Positions 45,165 through 56,502 of a stretch of DNA of 64,000 nucleotides are shown here, one piece after another. A program made the translations under genes and the position numbers. Location: the NCBI RefSeq assembly GCF_026914185.1, contig NC_070567.1, forward strand, positions 2,630,001-2,694,000, written 5' to 3'. Position 1 is the first letter of the stretch; every line of letters starts with the position of its first letter. The notes under the pieces were generated by a model, which did not search any database, had not been told where the DNA came from, and saw only the letters and a list, made by a program, of their open reading frames with translations. This stretch comes from Puccinia triticina. Lineage: Eukaryota > Basidiomycota > Pucciniomycetes > Pucciniales > Pucciniaceae.

Positions 45165-45275
45165 CTCAGAGAATTGCCTGCTCTGTGATTCTGGTTGGGC
45201 TCACAACATTTGTGTGATGCTGTTTGGGCTCACAAAATGTGTGTGATGCTGGTTGGGCTCACAACATTCCCAGCC
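45165..45275. repeat. Tandem repeat of GGTTGGGCTCACAACATTTGTGTGATGCT
   Basis: About three units of ~30 bp. Confidence 0.8.
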
Positions 45276-45699
45276 AGCCTCTGCCCACTCTGGTCAAAGA
45301 AGGGATGAGTGGGCCAGGTGGGCTGTGGCCAACCCATCAGACACAGTGGTGAAACCAACTCAGCTAACATGGAAAGAGATGGCCCCTTTTGTAAAAAATA
45401 GGCTCAATTTTCACGCGTTTCACGGGGAGGATATGTATTTATCCTAGATTTTGATTTTTTAAAAAAGACTAATGAAATTTTGTGGTTTAATTTGATTATG
45501 CAGAAGTATACTATAAGAGAAGAAAGGAAATAATTCCCATGAGTGAAATCCAAAAGGATAAGGAAACTAGTTATCAAGTACCTGGGTGCAGGGAGGCAGG
45601 CGGTTGAATAGGACGCTTCCGCCCCCACGGTAAGCCCCCCGGGGCTCTGATTCCTGCAGGTCAACAATTCCTGGGAGGAATTCCGGTGAGCAATAATTC

Positions 45700-46100
45700 C
45701 TCCCACTTTGTTATAATCGCTGACCGGGAGGAATTCCTTGCGGGTATCAATGTACTTGCCAATTGGGATGGACTCCTCCCAGTCGTTGATCTACTTGCTA
45801 ACCGCCGACCAGGAGGAGTCCGGTCCTCTGACCACCAACCGCAAAGGATTCCTCCCGCAAAGGTCATCAATACACTCGCTGACCGGGAGCTCCTGGTCAA
45901 CAAGTATATCAATGACCGGGTTGAATATTTCTGGGTAAACAAGTATATCAATGACCGGGGGAAATCCCTCTTGGTCAGCAAGTATTTTGATGACCAGTAG
46001 TAATCCCTCCTGGTCAACGTGTATATTTATGACCAGGAGGAATCCCTCCTGGTCAAAGAGTGTATTGATGACCGGGAAAAATTCCTGCCGGTAATGGATA
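45700..46100. repeat. Minisatellite of GACCAGGAGG...CCTCCTGGTC hairpins
   Basis: Around nine degenerate units of ~40-60 bp, combining GACCGGGAGGAATCC, CCTCCTGGTCAACAAG and TATATCAAT. The best unit (about 46,031-46,054) is a 10-bp-stem hairpin. A 104-codon plus-strand ORF over the array is an artefact of the repeat. Confidence 0.8.
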
Positions 46101-46689
46101 TACTTTCTAATACCAATTGCCCACCAGGCTGTGGGTACCTGTTTTTTTTACCCAGGAACTGAATACCCTCACCCGCACCCGGCACCTGCAGGCGTCGTGG
46201 GTCATGTACCGGGTATCAGGTACCCAAATGCCATATCTAACATTTTCATACATGGTATGTGTGGGCAAGCTGGTCAAAGCAGGGATGAGTCGGCCAGGTG
46301 AGCTTTAGCCAAGCCATCCGATGGTGAAGGATCAGGCCAACGGGGAGCAACCAATCCCCCACCAGCTATATGCTCTCTTTCAAACTTAGCGCAGACAGGT
46401 TGGTGCCCCCGCGCACCAACCTGTTGTAGAGGCATTTGAGCGGTGGTGTCCAGCTGCATTGTGGCTTGCGCGGAAGATTGCAGGTAAGTACATAAAAGTT
46501 TATTTGATGTAAATCCCAGCTCTTTGATCCGTACACATCACCTCTCTTTCACTGGTGCTTCCAGGTTCCAGTCTCACTAACTTCTCTACATTTTGCGCAT
46601 CCTCTCCAGACTCAGCTTCCGTCAAGTGAATTAACCTCATATGGATTTGATGCCCCGGTTTTATTTTGACTGAACAGATTTAAAAAAAG
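46101..46689 (+). promoter_or_regulatory. Upstream region of the coiled-coil gene
   Basis: No ORF is supported. A pyrimidine-rich stretch (46,540-46,620) lies ~80 bp before the proposed ATG, as is common in fungal core promoters. A GGTACC-type palindromic stretch is at 46,130-46,230. Confidence 0.3.
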
Positions 46690-49600
46690 ATGCCTCCCCG
46701 CCCAAAACCTAAAGTAAGTGTATTCAAATCCTCCCGAGAAGTATTCAGTCAGAAGAATTGACTATGTGCTGTTTTTTTTTCTTATTTTTCTACAGCCTAG
46801 CCTGCGGGATGCGCATGATTCTCAGCTACAAAATCGAGTAGATGAGCTTGAGGTAGGCGGATCACAAATCTGGTATAGCTCTCAAAGTCCTTAACTCAAT
46901 GTTTTTTTTCTTTTCAAACTTTACCAAAAAGCGTAGAAATGAGTGTGCTTCAGATAAATACCAGACTGGAAGCAGATGCCTCCTCTCATGTTTGTTGTAA
47001 ACCTCATGTTTTTGGAATTTTTTCTTGCTTGGAGATTTGACCTTTTACCACAAATTTCATACATATTAGGCCCAAGTTGTGGGAGATTTGCGGTTAAAGG
47101 TTGCTGAATCAGAAGAAAAATTGCTACTCTGAGTCACCACTCAAATACTATTATATATGGACTGTCAGGGTGTGGACTGAATCTTCAGTTCAATAGCAGA
47201 ATTACGGGTCAAGGTTCCCTCAATGTTAGTCAACAGGTTGCTCTTCCGTTTGGCAAAGTTAACAACTTATTTTTGTTAAAATTAGGATCCAGTGTTAGGC
47301 GATCTGATTGCAAAGGTCTCTCAGTTGGGAGAAAATATGATGGTGGTGAGCTTAAGGATATTCAAATTGCCTTCTGCGCCTTCTGCGCACGTTCTCACTG
47401 TTGCGTGGTTTTGTATTTGCTGTAGATGAAGACCGGGCTTGACGTGGAAATTTTGCCAAATGTTTGCCTGAGTATTCCTACTCAAAATTTAACTTACTGA
47501 CCCATTCTGTGTTACGGGTGGCAAATTAAATCTAGATGGAACCTTTGAGAGATAGGGGGACCAAGTTTTCCAAGCTTGAATCAAAACTCCAAAAAATCTC
47601 CGAGGTTGTGTAAGCTGAGGTGAGATAATTCAGAATGTCACTCACTGGTTCTATCAGTTACTATTTACTAATGTTTATTCAAATCGTCAGCTTCAGAACA
47701 ACAGACAAATAGCCATACCTTCTCTTGAGATTGATCGATGCAAAAGCAGCATGTCAAAAACCCAGATGGAGGCTTTGCAAAAGAGTGTCCAATCAATGGG
47801 GGACATCATACAAGGAAACAAGGAAGCTAAATCTGAAAATTGCAAGGAGATTTTGATGCAACAACAGGAATTAAATCAGATGAAAGACATAGGAAACCAG
47901 GTATGCAGAAATATATGGTATTGGCTAGCAAAATATCTGTGAAATTAATTCCAACCTTCTGGTTCATTTCAAAGCTTTCAAAACAAGTACTTCATATTGA
48001 AAAATCATTCCAGGCAAATCTTTTGAAACAACAGGCACGCATCAAGTGTCTCATTCAAGATTTCAAATCAACCAAAGAGGACCAAAACAGTATTTTTGAT
48101 AAGATGACAAGCATTGAGGAAAATATTTTGGGGTTGTCAAGTGGGAGTGGAAAACTCGCCATAAGAAATGAACAACTAATGGTAAGGGTGTAGAATTTGA
48201 AAGTATCTCATTTGAAGAACAATTTACAAAATTATTACTAATCACTTCTATAGGAGGTTGACGATTCAGAAACTGGTATTTCTACCCAGCAACCCAAGGC
48301 TGTTAGCCTGGTTGAACTTGTAAATAATCCATCCAATCAATTTTAAGATTTCATATAGTTAGTTCCAAAGCTAACAAAATGTGAGACTTCCTTGAAACTC
48401 AGCACCAAAACATAAATTCCACCGGCGAATCGCTAAGACAATGGGTTTCAAACCAAAATCTAGAACTCCGGGACAAATTGGAGCAAACTACGAATAGCGA
48501 GCTTTTCAAACAAAGGCACAAAATTGAAATGAACACAGGAGCACAAGTCAGAATTGCATGCCTAGTATTTCCCTCTTTTTTTTCAGCTGATTGTCTATGG
48601 GGTGACAGATTGAACACATTTCCCAGATTCAAAACAAACTTGGCAACAGGCTTGCAACTCTTGAGATTAAATTTGCTGAGTTGTCCAGGGAAAAAAATCA
48701 ACTTCAGCTTGTTAATTCAATTTCTGAAAACCAATCAATGGCAAGTTACCCATTTTTTGTATCTCATAACTTGATCAACTTGTAGTGATTCCAGATTTTT
48801 TTTAGGATGTAACTGTTTTGCGTGCTCACACAGCTGAAACCAAGAGCCTTATCCGTATCATGGTATATAATTCAGCCTATGTTTCTGTGATTTATTCAAT
48901 CTGATCAAAAAACGTCCCAACTAGAAAAATAATTTTGAAGAACCTTTGGAATTGCAACAAACCGACTTTGCCAACCAAGTTGAATTGCTGAAAAAGATGG
49001 TTCTTGGAGTTCAGAAAAGAGGATTGCAGCCTCTCATCCAAAATTCCAAACAGGTCTCTGGCGAAATTCTCAAGATGAGACGTGACCTGCACTCTATAGC
49101 AGGTGCCAAAACGCAGGTCAGTAGACTTTAATTTTGTAGAAATATAATTCATGATTGTTCTGATGCTTTTTCATGCCCCAGATCAAAGGGAGGTTGTCAG
49201 GCCTGGAGAAGGCTGATGACAGAAACAAAGCCACACTTTCTCAGGTAAACTCTGCCATAGAATCGCTCAGACAAGATAACGAGATCATTTCCCGGAGCCA
49301 AAATACTAACCAGCCAATGGTAAGTTTTCTTTTTTGGTATTTTCCCATTCAGTAACCCTCTTTATTAGTCCGCATAATTCTGTGCAATTCCCAGGATTTA
49401 GATGCAATTGTCGTTGGGGTTCACCAAGCAGAGAGCAATAACATGATCAAACACATGGTAATGTTTACAAATAAATTTTATTCAATTCTTTTGTTTCTTA
49501 AGCTGACTGAAAGTTACCCCAAACAGAAAAAGATATGTGCCGAATACCTGGAGATTGAAAAGGAAAAAATCAGTGCCAACTTTGAAAAAGTGAGTCAAAT

Positions 49601-51641
49601 TTGCAGCCACACTGAACAGCTTGCTGATTTTTTACATTTTTTAGGTTAGTAACAAGATATCAGTTATGGCAACGGCGGGCCAAAGAAACGATATCAACCT
49701 CTCTGAGACAAATTCTAGCATTGCCTCTCTCCTCAATGAAGTCAAAACCCTACAAAACCAACAAGCCAACCTGGAAGACAGTCTGACCGCCTTTCGAGAT
49801 GAGCTTGCCAAGAAGTCCGAGTATCCAGAGCTCCAGGCGGTGACTCATGACATGGTCTACATGAAAAACAAAGTTGTTGAGCTTTCAAAATCATTTCTAG
49901 GAAAGGAAAATACTTGCCTAGCTTCAACTTGCCCTACCCATTCCCTCCAAAACCATCCCAACTCATTGGCAGAAGCAAAATCTAAAGCCTCCGACCAATT
50001 TTCACTCAATCAATTTGATTCTATTGAGTTTGATCGATTGGATTCAATTGATGTTGATCAACCCAGCTCATTTGGCCTCCAACCTGAAAGAACTGAACAC
50101 AGCTGACTGGATGTTATTCAAGAAGATCCTGAAGGTTTGGAAGGCAAAGAATTTCTTAAGTACTATCACGGACTTTTTGAAGAAGAGGAAAATGAAGGAA
50201 ACAAGTCAGGAAGGCGTATGGAACATGTTGAAGAATGTATTGCAGGTGGATTCAATTCTCGACGTAGGGTTGGAAGTCATAGCGAGTCAGATATGGGCTC
50301 AGACCATACAGACAATGATTCTCCGTCTCCTCAAAACCATCCATCAACCTCTTGCCAAACAAATCCATCAAGAAAAAAAAAGTGGAGGCGCAAAAACCAG
50401 AGGGAGGCTGCTCCTAGGAACAGGAGAGAGAGTTTGCGGATGCAAAGGGAAAGCATGGAATCTACAAAAAAGGCTGATGACATTTCTTTGGTAAGTAAAG
50501 TAATCAGAAGCTGTAACAAGCAGTAATAAGTTGGATTGGAGCTAACTTTCACGTTCTATTCAAGTCCAATGCAATCCAGCAACATATGTGAATTCTCATG
50601 AATCTTAAAAGGTTCAAGAAGGCCTTCCCCCCCTCACCAACAGAAGAACAGCTACAAAATCTTCCCGACTTGGGTGATGGCTTTCCTGTTGTGGCTGTCT
50701 CTGCTCCTTGCCTCATCAAAGCGAGTAAAGTGTTGGTGACTTGGGATGAAGGTGAAGTGATGGGCTCAGGATTTTTGGAATACTGTCTTCAACGTATTAG
50801 GCAATACGGACTCCCATTTGTGGGGCTGTCTATTTCTCTCAAAAGCCCTAAGGCGCAGGAGTGGAATTGCCGGACGGCTGCCTTCTGTGTTGATACATTT
50901 TACGAAGCATTTGCGGCAAAGGATTATGCCAATTGTTTCCGCTCCGGCTTCAACTTGGAGGAAGTTGGTCCTAAGAGAGTGGAAACTCTCATCAAATTTA
51001 ATATTGATTACTGTATTGGGGAGATGATGAAGGATTTCAAACGTGCAAAGGGAAAGGGGCGTCAACCTGCGGACGGTCCCAACGACCCAAGTGATTCCAA
51101 AGCCGGACGAGCCATGGCAAAAATTATGCGAGAAGAAGATGAGTAACAAGACCGACGATCCTCCTGACGTGTAACCGTAAGACTCCCCCCCCTTTTTTTT
51201 TTCTGTAGGCAGTTCGTTTCAGTTGATCTTCTGCTCTATTAGTTGGCTCGCAGACGCTATAATACAACCAGGTCGTTTCCAGAGCTCAGCGAATTTAGCC
51301 CTCTCTTTGAGGATGATCGGCTTTGTTCTTCCAATGAATCTATATCGGATAAGAACAGTGACACAAGAATACAACATGCTCCTGTTTGGCGGAGTAAAGT
51401 CTATACGGCACTGGTTGAACGGATTGACAGCTACACTCAAAAACTTTGGAATGATATGCCCAAAAGAGCTGGTCGAAAGCCTGGCCAGCGGCTGAGCTTG
51501 GGTGCTAGTGCTCCGCTGGGAGGATTGAAAGTGACTCCTTGCAACCTCCCGGAAGACGCTTATGATTTGATGTGGATTTCCAACCAGTCCGTGGAAAAAA
51601 GGAAAGAGCTAAAAATGTCAGCAGCCCGCGGTCTTGCTTAA
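46690..51641 (+). pseudogene. Long coiled-coil protein gene of ~18 small phase-0 exons, with premature stops
   Basis: Exons with good splice sites: 46,690-46,713; 46,796-46,852; 47,286-47,345; 47,691-47,900; 47,975-48,181; 48,254-48,319; 48,609-48,740; 48,806-48,862; 48,925-49,116; 49,182-49,319; 49,395-49,457; 49,503-49,589; 49,645-50,490; 50,565-51,142; 51,209-51,641. Less certain exons lie near 47,070, 47,426, 47,536 and 48,400. Most lengths are multiples of three. The product starts MPPRPKPKPSLRDAHDSQLQ and is largely coiled-coil (LEIKFAELSREKNQLQLV, LLKKMVLGVQKRG). An Arg/Ser-rich linker follows, then a C-terminal globular region (QYGLPFVGLSISLKSPKAQ and NLPEDAYDLMW). In-frame stops: TGA at 50,104 and 50,589, TAG at 51,240; a frameshift is likely near 48,400. 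The intron after 48,740 has a GC donor. The C-terminal region looks like a repeat-family protein of rust fungi, but I cannot name it. It is either a decayed gene or an assembled chain of errors; decay is more likely. Confidence 0.6.
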
Positions 51642-52438
51642 GATTTGAAATACAAAAGGTATGTGGCCTGTGCAACCTTCTTCATTTATCTTCATTTAAC
51701 AATAGAATACTCAATTCCTATGCCAGCCGCTTTGCTACAGAAGTGACTGCCAATCGGACTATTACCTATGGGTTAGCCCATCAGTTATAACATGATCAGC
51801 AAAATCTCTCTTCCTCTAACAAACCAGTCACTAAAAGCGGGTTAGTATTGCGTTCACCCCCTTCCCTCTTCTCTTGCATCTCTTTCTCCTGCATGATTGT
51901 TTCTTGTCCACAAAACCCCCCAAAAAAATGCGCTGAAAAAGGTATAGATAAAACAACAACAAATGCAATAAAATACAAAAAAAGAGCCCTGGTGGCCCCC
52001 AATCTTCGTTGCAAGTGCCATTTGAGTGACCTGAGGGTTTCCAAAGAACAAAAAAAGAGGTTGCTAGAGAATTGGCAGGCTAATCGGCGGATGTTTGAAG
52101 TTAAAAAGTGGACAAAAGGCCCTGCCCCTGCATTTGTAACCGGGCTTGGGGTTGATTTTGAGCTGCCGCTTTGGTTGGCAGGCCCAAAGTTTTGACCGCG
52201 GTTTGCCCAAGAGCACCCTGGCAGGCGGGCCAAAAATTTGATCGTCAGTTTGACGGTGACAGGAGGGCTGCTTTTTTCTAGTCAACGTTGGCTGAGAGGG
52301 GTTGGTCAAACTGACGGCCCAAATTTTGGCACTTTGGTGGTGTTGTGCAAAAGCTATGTAGAGACTAGCTGTCATGTTGAGTCTTCCCATTCCAATTTTT
52401 TCATTATTTTCTATATTCAGGTCTTTACATAGGTTCTA
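51642..52438. other. No gene recognised
   Basis: A plus-strand ORF ending near 52,194 (LSDLRVSKEQKKRLLENW) might be a relic exon. A small foldback lies at 52,228-52,330. Confidence 0.35.
52228..52330. repeat. Small foldback GCCAAAAATTTG...CAAATTTTGGC
   Basis: Ends CCAAAAATTTG and AAATTTTGG plus internal GTCAGTTTGAC/GTCAAACTGAC make a ~103-bp inverted structure. No clear target duplication. Confidence 0.5.
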
Positions 52439-52922
52439 TAGCCAAACCCGAAAAGCTTGCGGGTCCGGCAGCCTGAAAATCCGACCAACAAAATTCTTCA
52501 TTTCAGCCACCCACCCTGTATCCTTCCAAAACTTCTTATCTTTGCACGTCTTCCCTCTCTCCATCTCTCCCATACCCCCTACCCCCTTCCCCATTGAAAA
52601 TGCCCCCTGACCCAGCTCCCCCCCCCCCCCCCCCCCCCCCTGCTCATCCGGACCCACCCACAACCCAGCCGCCGGAACCGCAAACCAGCCAGCCATCCCA
52701 CCCAGAACCCCAGCCACTCAACAAAACCGTCCAAGGCAAGTGAGTCCCGCCCTTTCTAGCAGTCCGATCACCCGCAGCGCTGATCCCTTTGTTTTTTTGC
52801 CCCCCCCCCCCAGCCGGAACCTCCCGCCCGCCAGCCCATCCGGAACGCCCACCGCAGAAAAACCCCTATACCCCATCGGTGAGCCCCTCTCCCCCCTCTC
52901 CCTTCCCTTCAATCCAATCCTC
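52439..52922 (+). repeat. Left terminal inverted repeat, carrying leader exons
   Basis: It contains the ATG at 52,600, a Pro-rich exon 1 (to 52,739) including a 23-bp C run (52,618-52,640), a GTGAGT donor, a second C-tract acceptor and exon 2 (52,814-52,878). It is the inverted copy of 57,703-58,186. Confidence 0.85.
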
Positions 52923-55694
52923 CCCCTCTGCCTAGCAGTCCGATAACCCAGATGACTGATTTGGTTGATTCCCCTGCCCCTCCAGTGTTGATTCAGGTAC
53001 CAGCATCATCCACCTTGTCACCCAACAGGCCGTGTCCACCTACATAATGGTATGTCCCGAATGTTTGGAACCCAAAGATTTGAGCAGCTGATTGTTTTTT
53101 TTTGGCTTCCCAACCCTCAGTCCACCAATAATAAAGTAACCAACCAGTTTTTTACCCTCACAAGCCGCCTGGATCCGCTTCCATTCGCCAATGGCCATGG
53201 CAAGCCAGAGGAGTTGTACCTCGGACCCAGTCAGCCCACAGAACTGCAGGCCAAAGGCTGCAAATTGTTTTACGAACAATCAAACCCCCACCGAGATGAT
53301 CCCGCAAGCATGGCTCCCATTCCCAGAACGACTCGCCACAAGCCAACCCGCGTGGCTGCTGCGGCTCCACTATCGGACTCCAGGCGCCCGCCTGCGCCCC
53401 GGATCATCCACCTCGATCACAATGTCTACCAGTTGTCCACGGCAGGCCAGATTGCCCAAGTGAATCCGCGGAACACGACCGCGGCCAGCGCAAAAGCTTG
53501 GGAGCGAGTGATCAGCAAGAACAAGGCGGTGTTGAAGACCATCCCGCAGCACATGACATGGCCCAAAATCATTGACGACTGCATCGACGGCCTCGACAAG
53601 ATTGTCCCGCTCCTGGGGGCCCATCTCCACCGGATGGAGGAGCAGAAGCTACTCAAGTGGCAATTCATCATCCCAAAAAACGAGATCTTTGCAAAGGGAA
53701 AGGATGTATTTGTCTCGTCTGCGGGCCAATTGGCTGAGTTCGTTGAGCAAGCGTTGGCCAACCCCACCGCCCAACTCACTATCAAGGTGTGTGTGCAGGA
53801 CCCGCAGAAAAAGGCCAAGGTGGAATTGGCGGTGAGTTCTGCACCGTTCCCTATTTCTCTCCTCTGCAGGGGTGGGTGGCTCATGTGTCTGTCTATTCAG
53901 GCAAGGGCCCAGCAGGACGCTCTCGCGATGAGTTACGGCCCTGATGACACACAATTGGCCCTGGAGCGCTCCCAGGCGCGCGTGGCGGTAAATGTAAGCA
54001 TCTTGTGTGATTTGGAGCCTCACGGGCTGGGATGGGCCATACTGACAGGTTTCACCTTCCCTCCCCCGACAGCCGCTGGCTGATGTGGATGAGCAAAAGC
54101 GCATCCGGATCGCAGCTGATCTACATGTGTACATCACTGGGAAGTATATTGGGGCTAACACTGAGTCGATGAGAATCAAGGACCCCAAGAACCCAGGCTC
54201 CTCAATCCGCGTGACTCGTGACGCACTCACCAAGTGGAGTTGCTGTATGCTTCATAAGATACCCGGTGTCGACCAGGACAACCCGCCCGACATCCCCAAA
54301 TTCTTGAAAGACAAGTGTCCCGTGTTCACTCTCGCCAAGCTGGCCATGAAACAAGACGCGCGCCTAAGCAAGCACAAGTCTGCAGCCTCCCCCTCAAAAT
54401 TGTCGGCCGCCTGTGCGTCAGAAACCCTAGGCCAGGCAAGAACCTCCGGGGAAATGGGGTCACCAACGAAGGGGCCACCTTTAGCATCTGCTGATCCTGG
54501 CGTGGAGCCAAAGACCAAGAAGGCAGGATTAGTGTTCACTCCGGTGCAAATCTCGTCCACAGGTTGAGTCATCCCCGGGCGTTGGGTCCCTGATTCGGAA
54601 TCAAAATCTTCGTCCGGCATTCCATCCCCTGGTGGTCAAATGATGTCTCAGCCTGCTTCCCTCACACGTGCAGAGGCACCTGCCAAGCGGTCCCTTGGAA
54701 CAAGCGCGGTGCCTGCCCTCCGGTATGACTTAACTGAATTGGTTGACGTCAGCGGCTATCCGGACAATCGTGAGACCACCAGTTTGGAATCCGAGTACCC
54801 GGCTGGTGTATCTACCACGCATTCAGTGCCATCAAACCTATCAACCCGTCACCCCCGTGAGGCGAGCTCAAATGTTGAGGTCATGCAGCCCTTGCATATT
54901 GACAGTGGGATCCATCAGTCACCCGCTCGCAAGATGCCTTGCAGCCCGGCCGCAGAACGTATAGCGCAGACCGTGAGTCGGCTCAACTTTGGGCGGGACC
55001 GTTCGCCCCCACGATTTGCACGCACTCGCAAGGTCCCAAACCCCCAATCGCCCTTGGCTAGTTCTTGGATCAGCATGACGACCCCGAGCTCCCATCTGCG
55101 ACTGAATGATGCCGGCAGATCTTTAGGGATGGAAGAATTCCTCCAAATGTGCAATGTATTGGATGACGACCCACTCCCGCGGGGTTAATCAAGCTGCATC
55201 ACATCAGTCGCTGGGACTTTTTCCTGGACACCACTTCAATTGCCCTAGCCAAGCTCAACTTTCCCGGCCCGCTGGCATCACAATCGATGAAGGGGGCCAG
55301 ATGGTTGATCCCCACCCACACTCTGCCTGCTCATGACGCCGTGACCCAACGCCCAGGCCATCAGGACCTAGTTAACGTGCCCACACCAAGCGTGCAGGAC
55401 CAAGTCAGCAAGGCCACCCCTGGATCTTGCCCCTTGCCGCAGGCCCTGGGCCGCGAGCGCACATCCAACAGCGGTCTCTTTGTCTCGCAAGTCCCCGCAG
55501 TCCCCGCGGTTGGCCCCCCGGCCGGAAATTGCCACCCCTCCACTTCAACCACGCCGTTGGCCGAGGAATCCGTCCGCAATGCGGCTGGCAAGGATGATAT
55601 GACCGACGATTTGTCTGACAACTCCGAAGATGACTCTGAGCCTTTGCATTCCGCTGTGTTGCGGTCAAAGGTCGTGCCCACCCAGGAGATCTGA
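52600..55694 (+). pseudogene. Accessory protein of the two-gene element, unknown function
   Basis: Exons: 52,600-52,739, 52,814-52,878, an unresolved one ending 53,049, then 53,121-53,831, 53,901-53,993 and 54,073-55,694. The introns of 71, 69 and 79 bp have clean GTATGT/CAG, GTGAGT/CAG and GTAAGC/CAG sites in phase 0. The protein begins with a Pro-rich leader. It continues with LDPLPFANGHGKPEELYLGPSQ, a helical core (HMTWPKIIDDCIDGLDKIV), AADLHVYITGKYIGANTE and RVTRDALTKWSCCMLHKIPG, then a disordered Ser/Pro-rich part. A GMEEFLQMCNVLDDDPLPRG motif and IKLHHISRWDFFLDT follow, and it ends in an acidic tail (DDLSDNSEDDSEP). A TGA interrupts at 54,565-54,567 and a 1-nt frameshift occurs near 55,185. 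Relatives lie at 31,041-32,130 and 61,803-63,185. WDFF-type segments recall repeat-family proteins of rust fungi, but no named domain is recognised. Confidence 0.65.
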
Positions 55695-56502
55695 TCACAC
55701 CTGCATGCTAAATCGGCCCAATGGCTGTGGTAAGTAGCACCACACGTTAAATTTCTCTTAATTGGATTTCTCTTAAATGGTTCCAAGTCTACACCTTATT
55801 TGATGTTCTTCTTTATTTGGCAATAGTCTCTAGTTGTAGCTCCACGAGGTAGCCCCATTTAGCCCGTCCTTATTGATGCAATTCAAGATATAACGCTTGT
55901 TGAATAAAACATTGATTGCCCGTGGGCATGTATGTATATGTACTTGGCGCAAGAATGCCTCGAGGCCTTGTCCCAAAACCATGGACACAAGCCGCGGGCC
56001 AGGCCTGGTTCATGGGAGGATGACACTGCCTGGTTCTTGGGAGGATCCCGCTGAGTCATCCTGGAGTCAGGCGAGGCCGCGGTCATGACATAGAGTCGTG
56101 CAAGACGCTAAGTCCGCGTACAGCAATGAACCAGAAGTCCGTGGACTCCCATGGCTAGGGCATCACAGGTAAGTCCTTGCAAAGGATCCATGGCAGCTAG
56201 GGCACCACGGCTAAGTCCTCGCAAAGGATCCATGGCGCTCAAAGCAGCCGCAGCTAAGTGCTCAAAGAGCGGTGGACCAAGAGATTTCATTGATCATTTA
56301 ATGAACAAACAGACATACTTTGCGCACACAAATAATTCAAGGCGCTGGGGCGTCTTGCCAAACAATCAGCAGCAAATTATTTAAACTACGAGTTGATAAG
56401 CTAAGATTGATGAGGAGTGATCATACGAGGCAGTGGAGCTAGCAGGTAAAGAACCGTGGAACCACAGCAAACGGAAGAAATAAAGATGAAACTTCCAATC
56501 AA
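55695..56502. other. Interior spacer between the two convergent genes
   Basis: No gene recognised. It holds the likely 3' ends of both transcripts and a tandem repeat at 56,130-56,265. Confidence 0.5.
56130..56265. repeat. Tandem repeat of GCTAGGGCATCACAGGTAAG-type units
   Basis: Two and a half units of ~55 bp, each ending TCCTTGCAAAGGATCCATGGC, whose CCTTGCAAAGG core is palindromic. Confidence 0.8.

Noticed and set aside
45686..46000. 104-codon ORF over the GACCAGGAGG minisatellite
   Set aside because: Repeat-derived; the peptide repeats with the unit.
51848..52233. Opposed ORFs of 115 and 145 codons
   Set aside because: Neither has family support; the plus-strand one may be a relic exon but evidence is too thin for a gene call.
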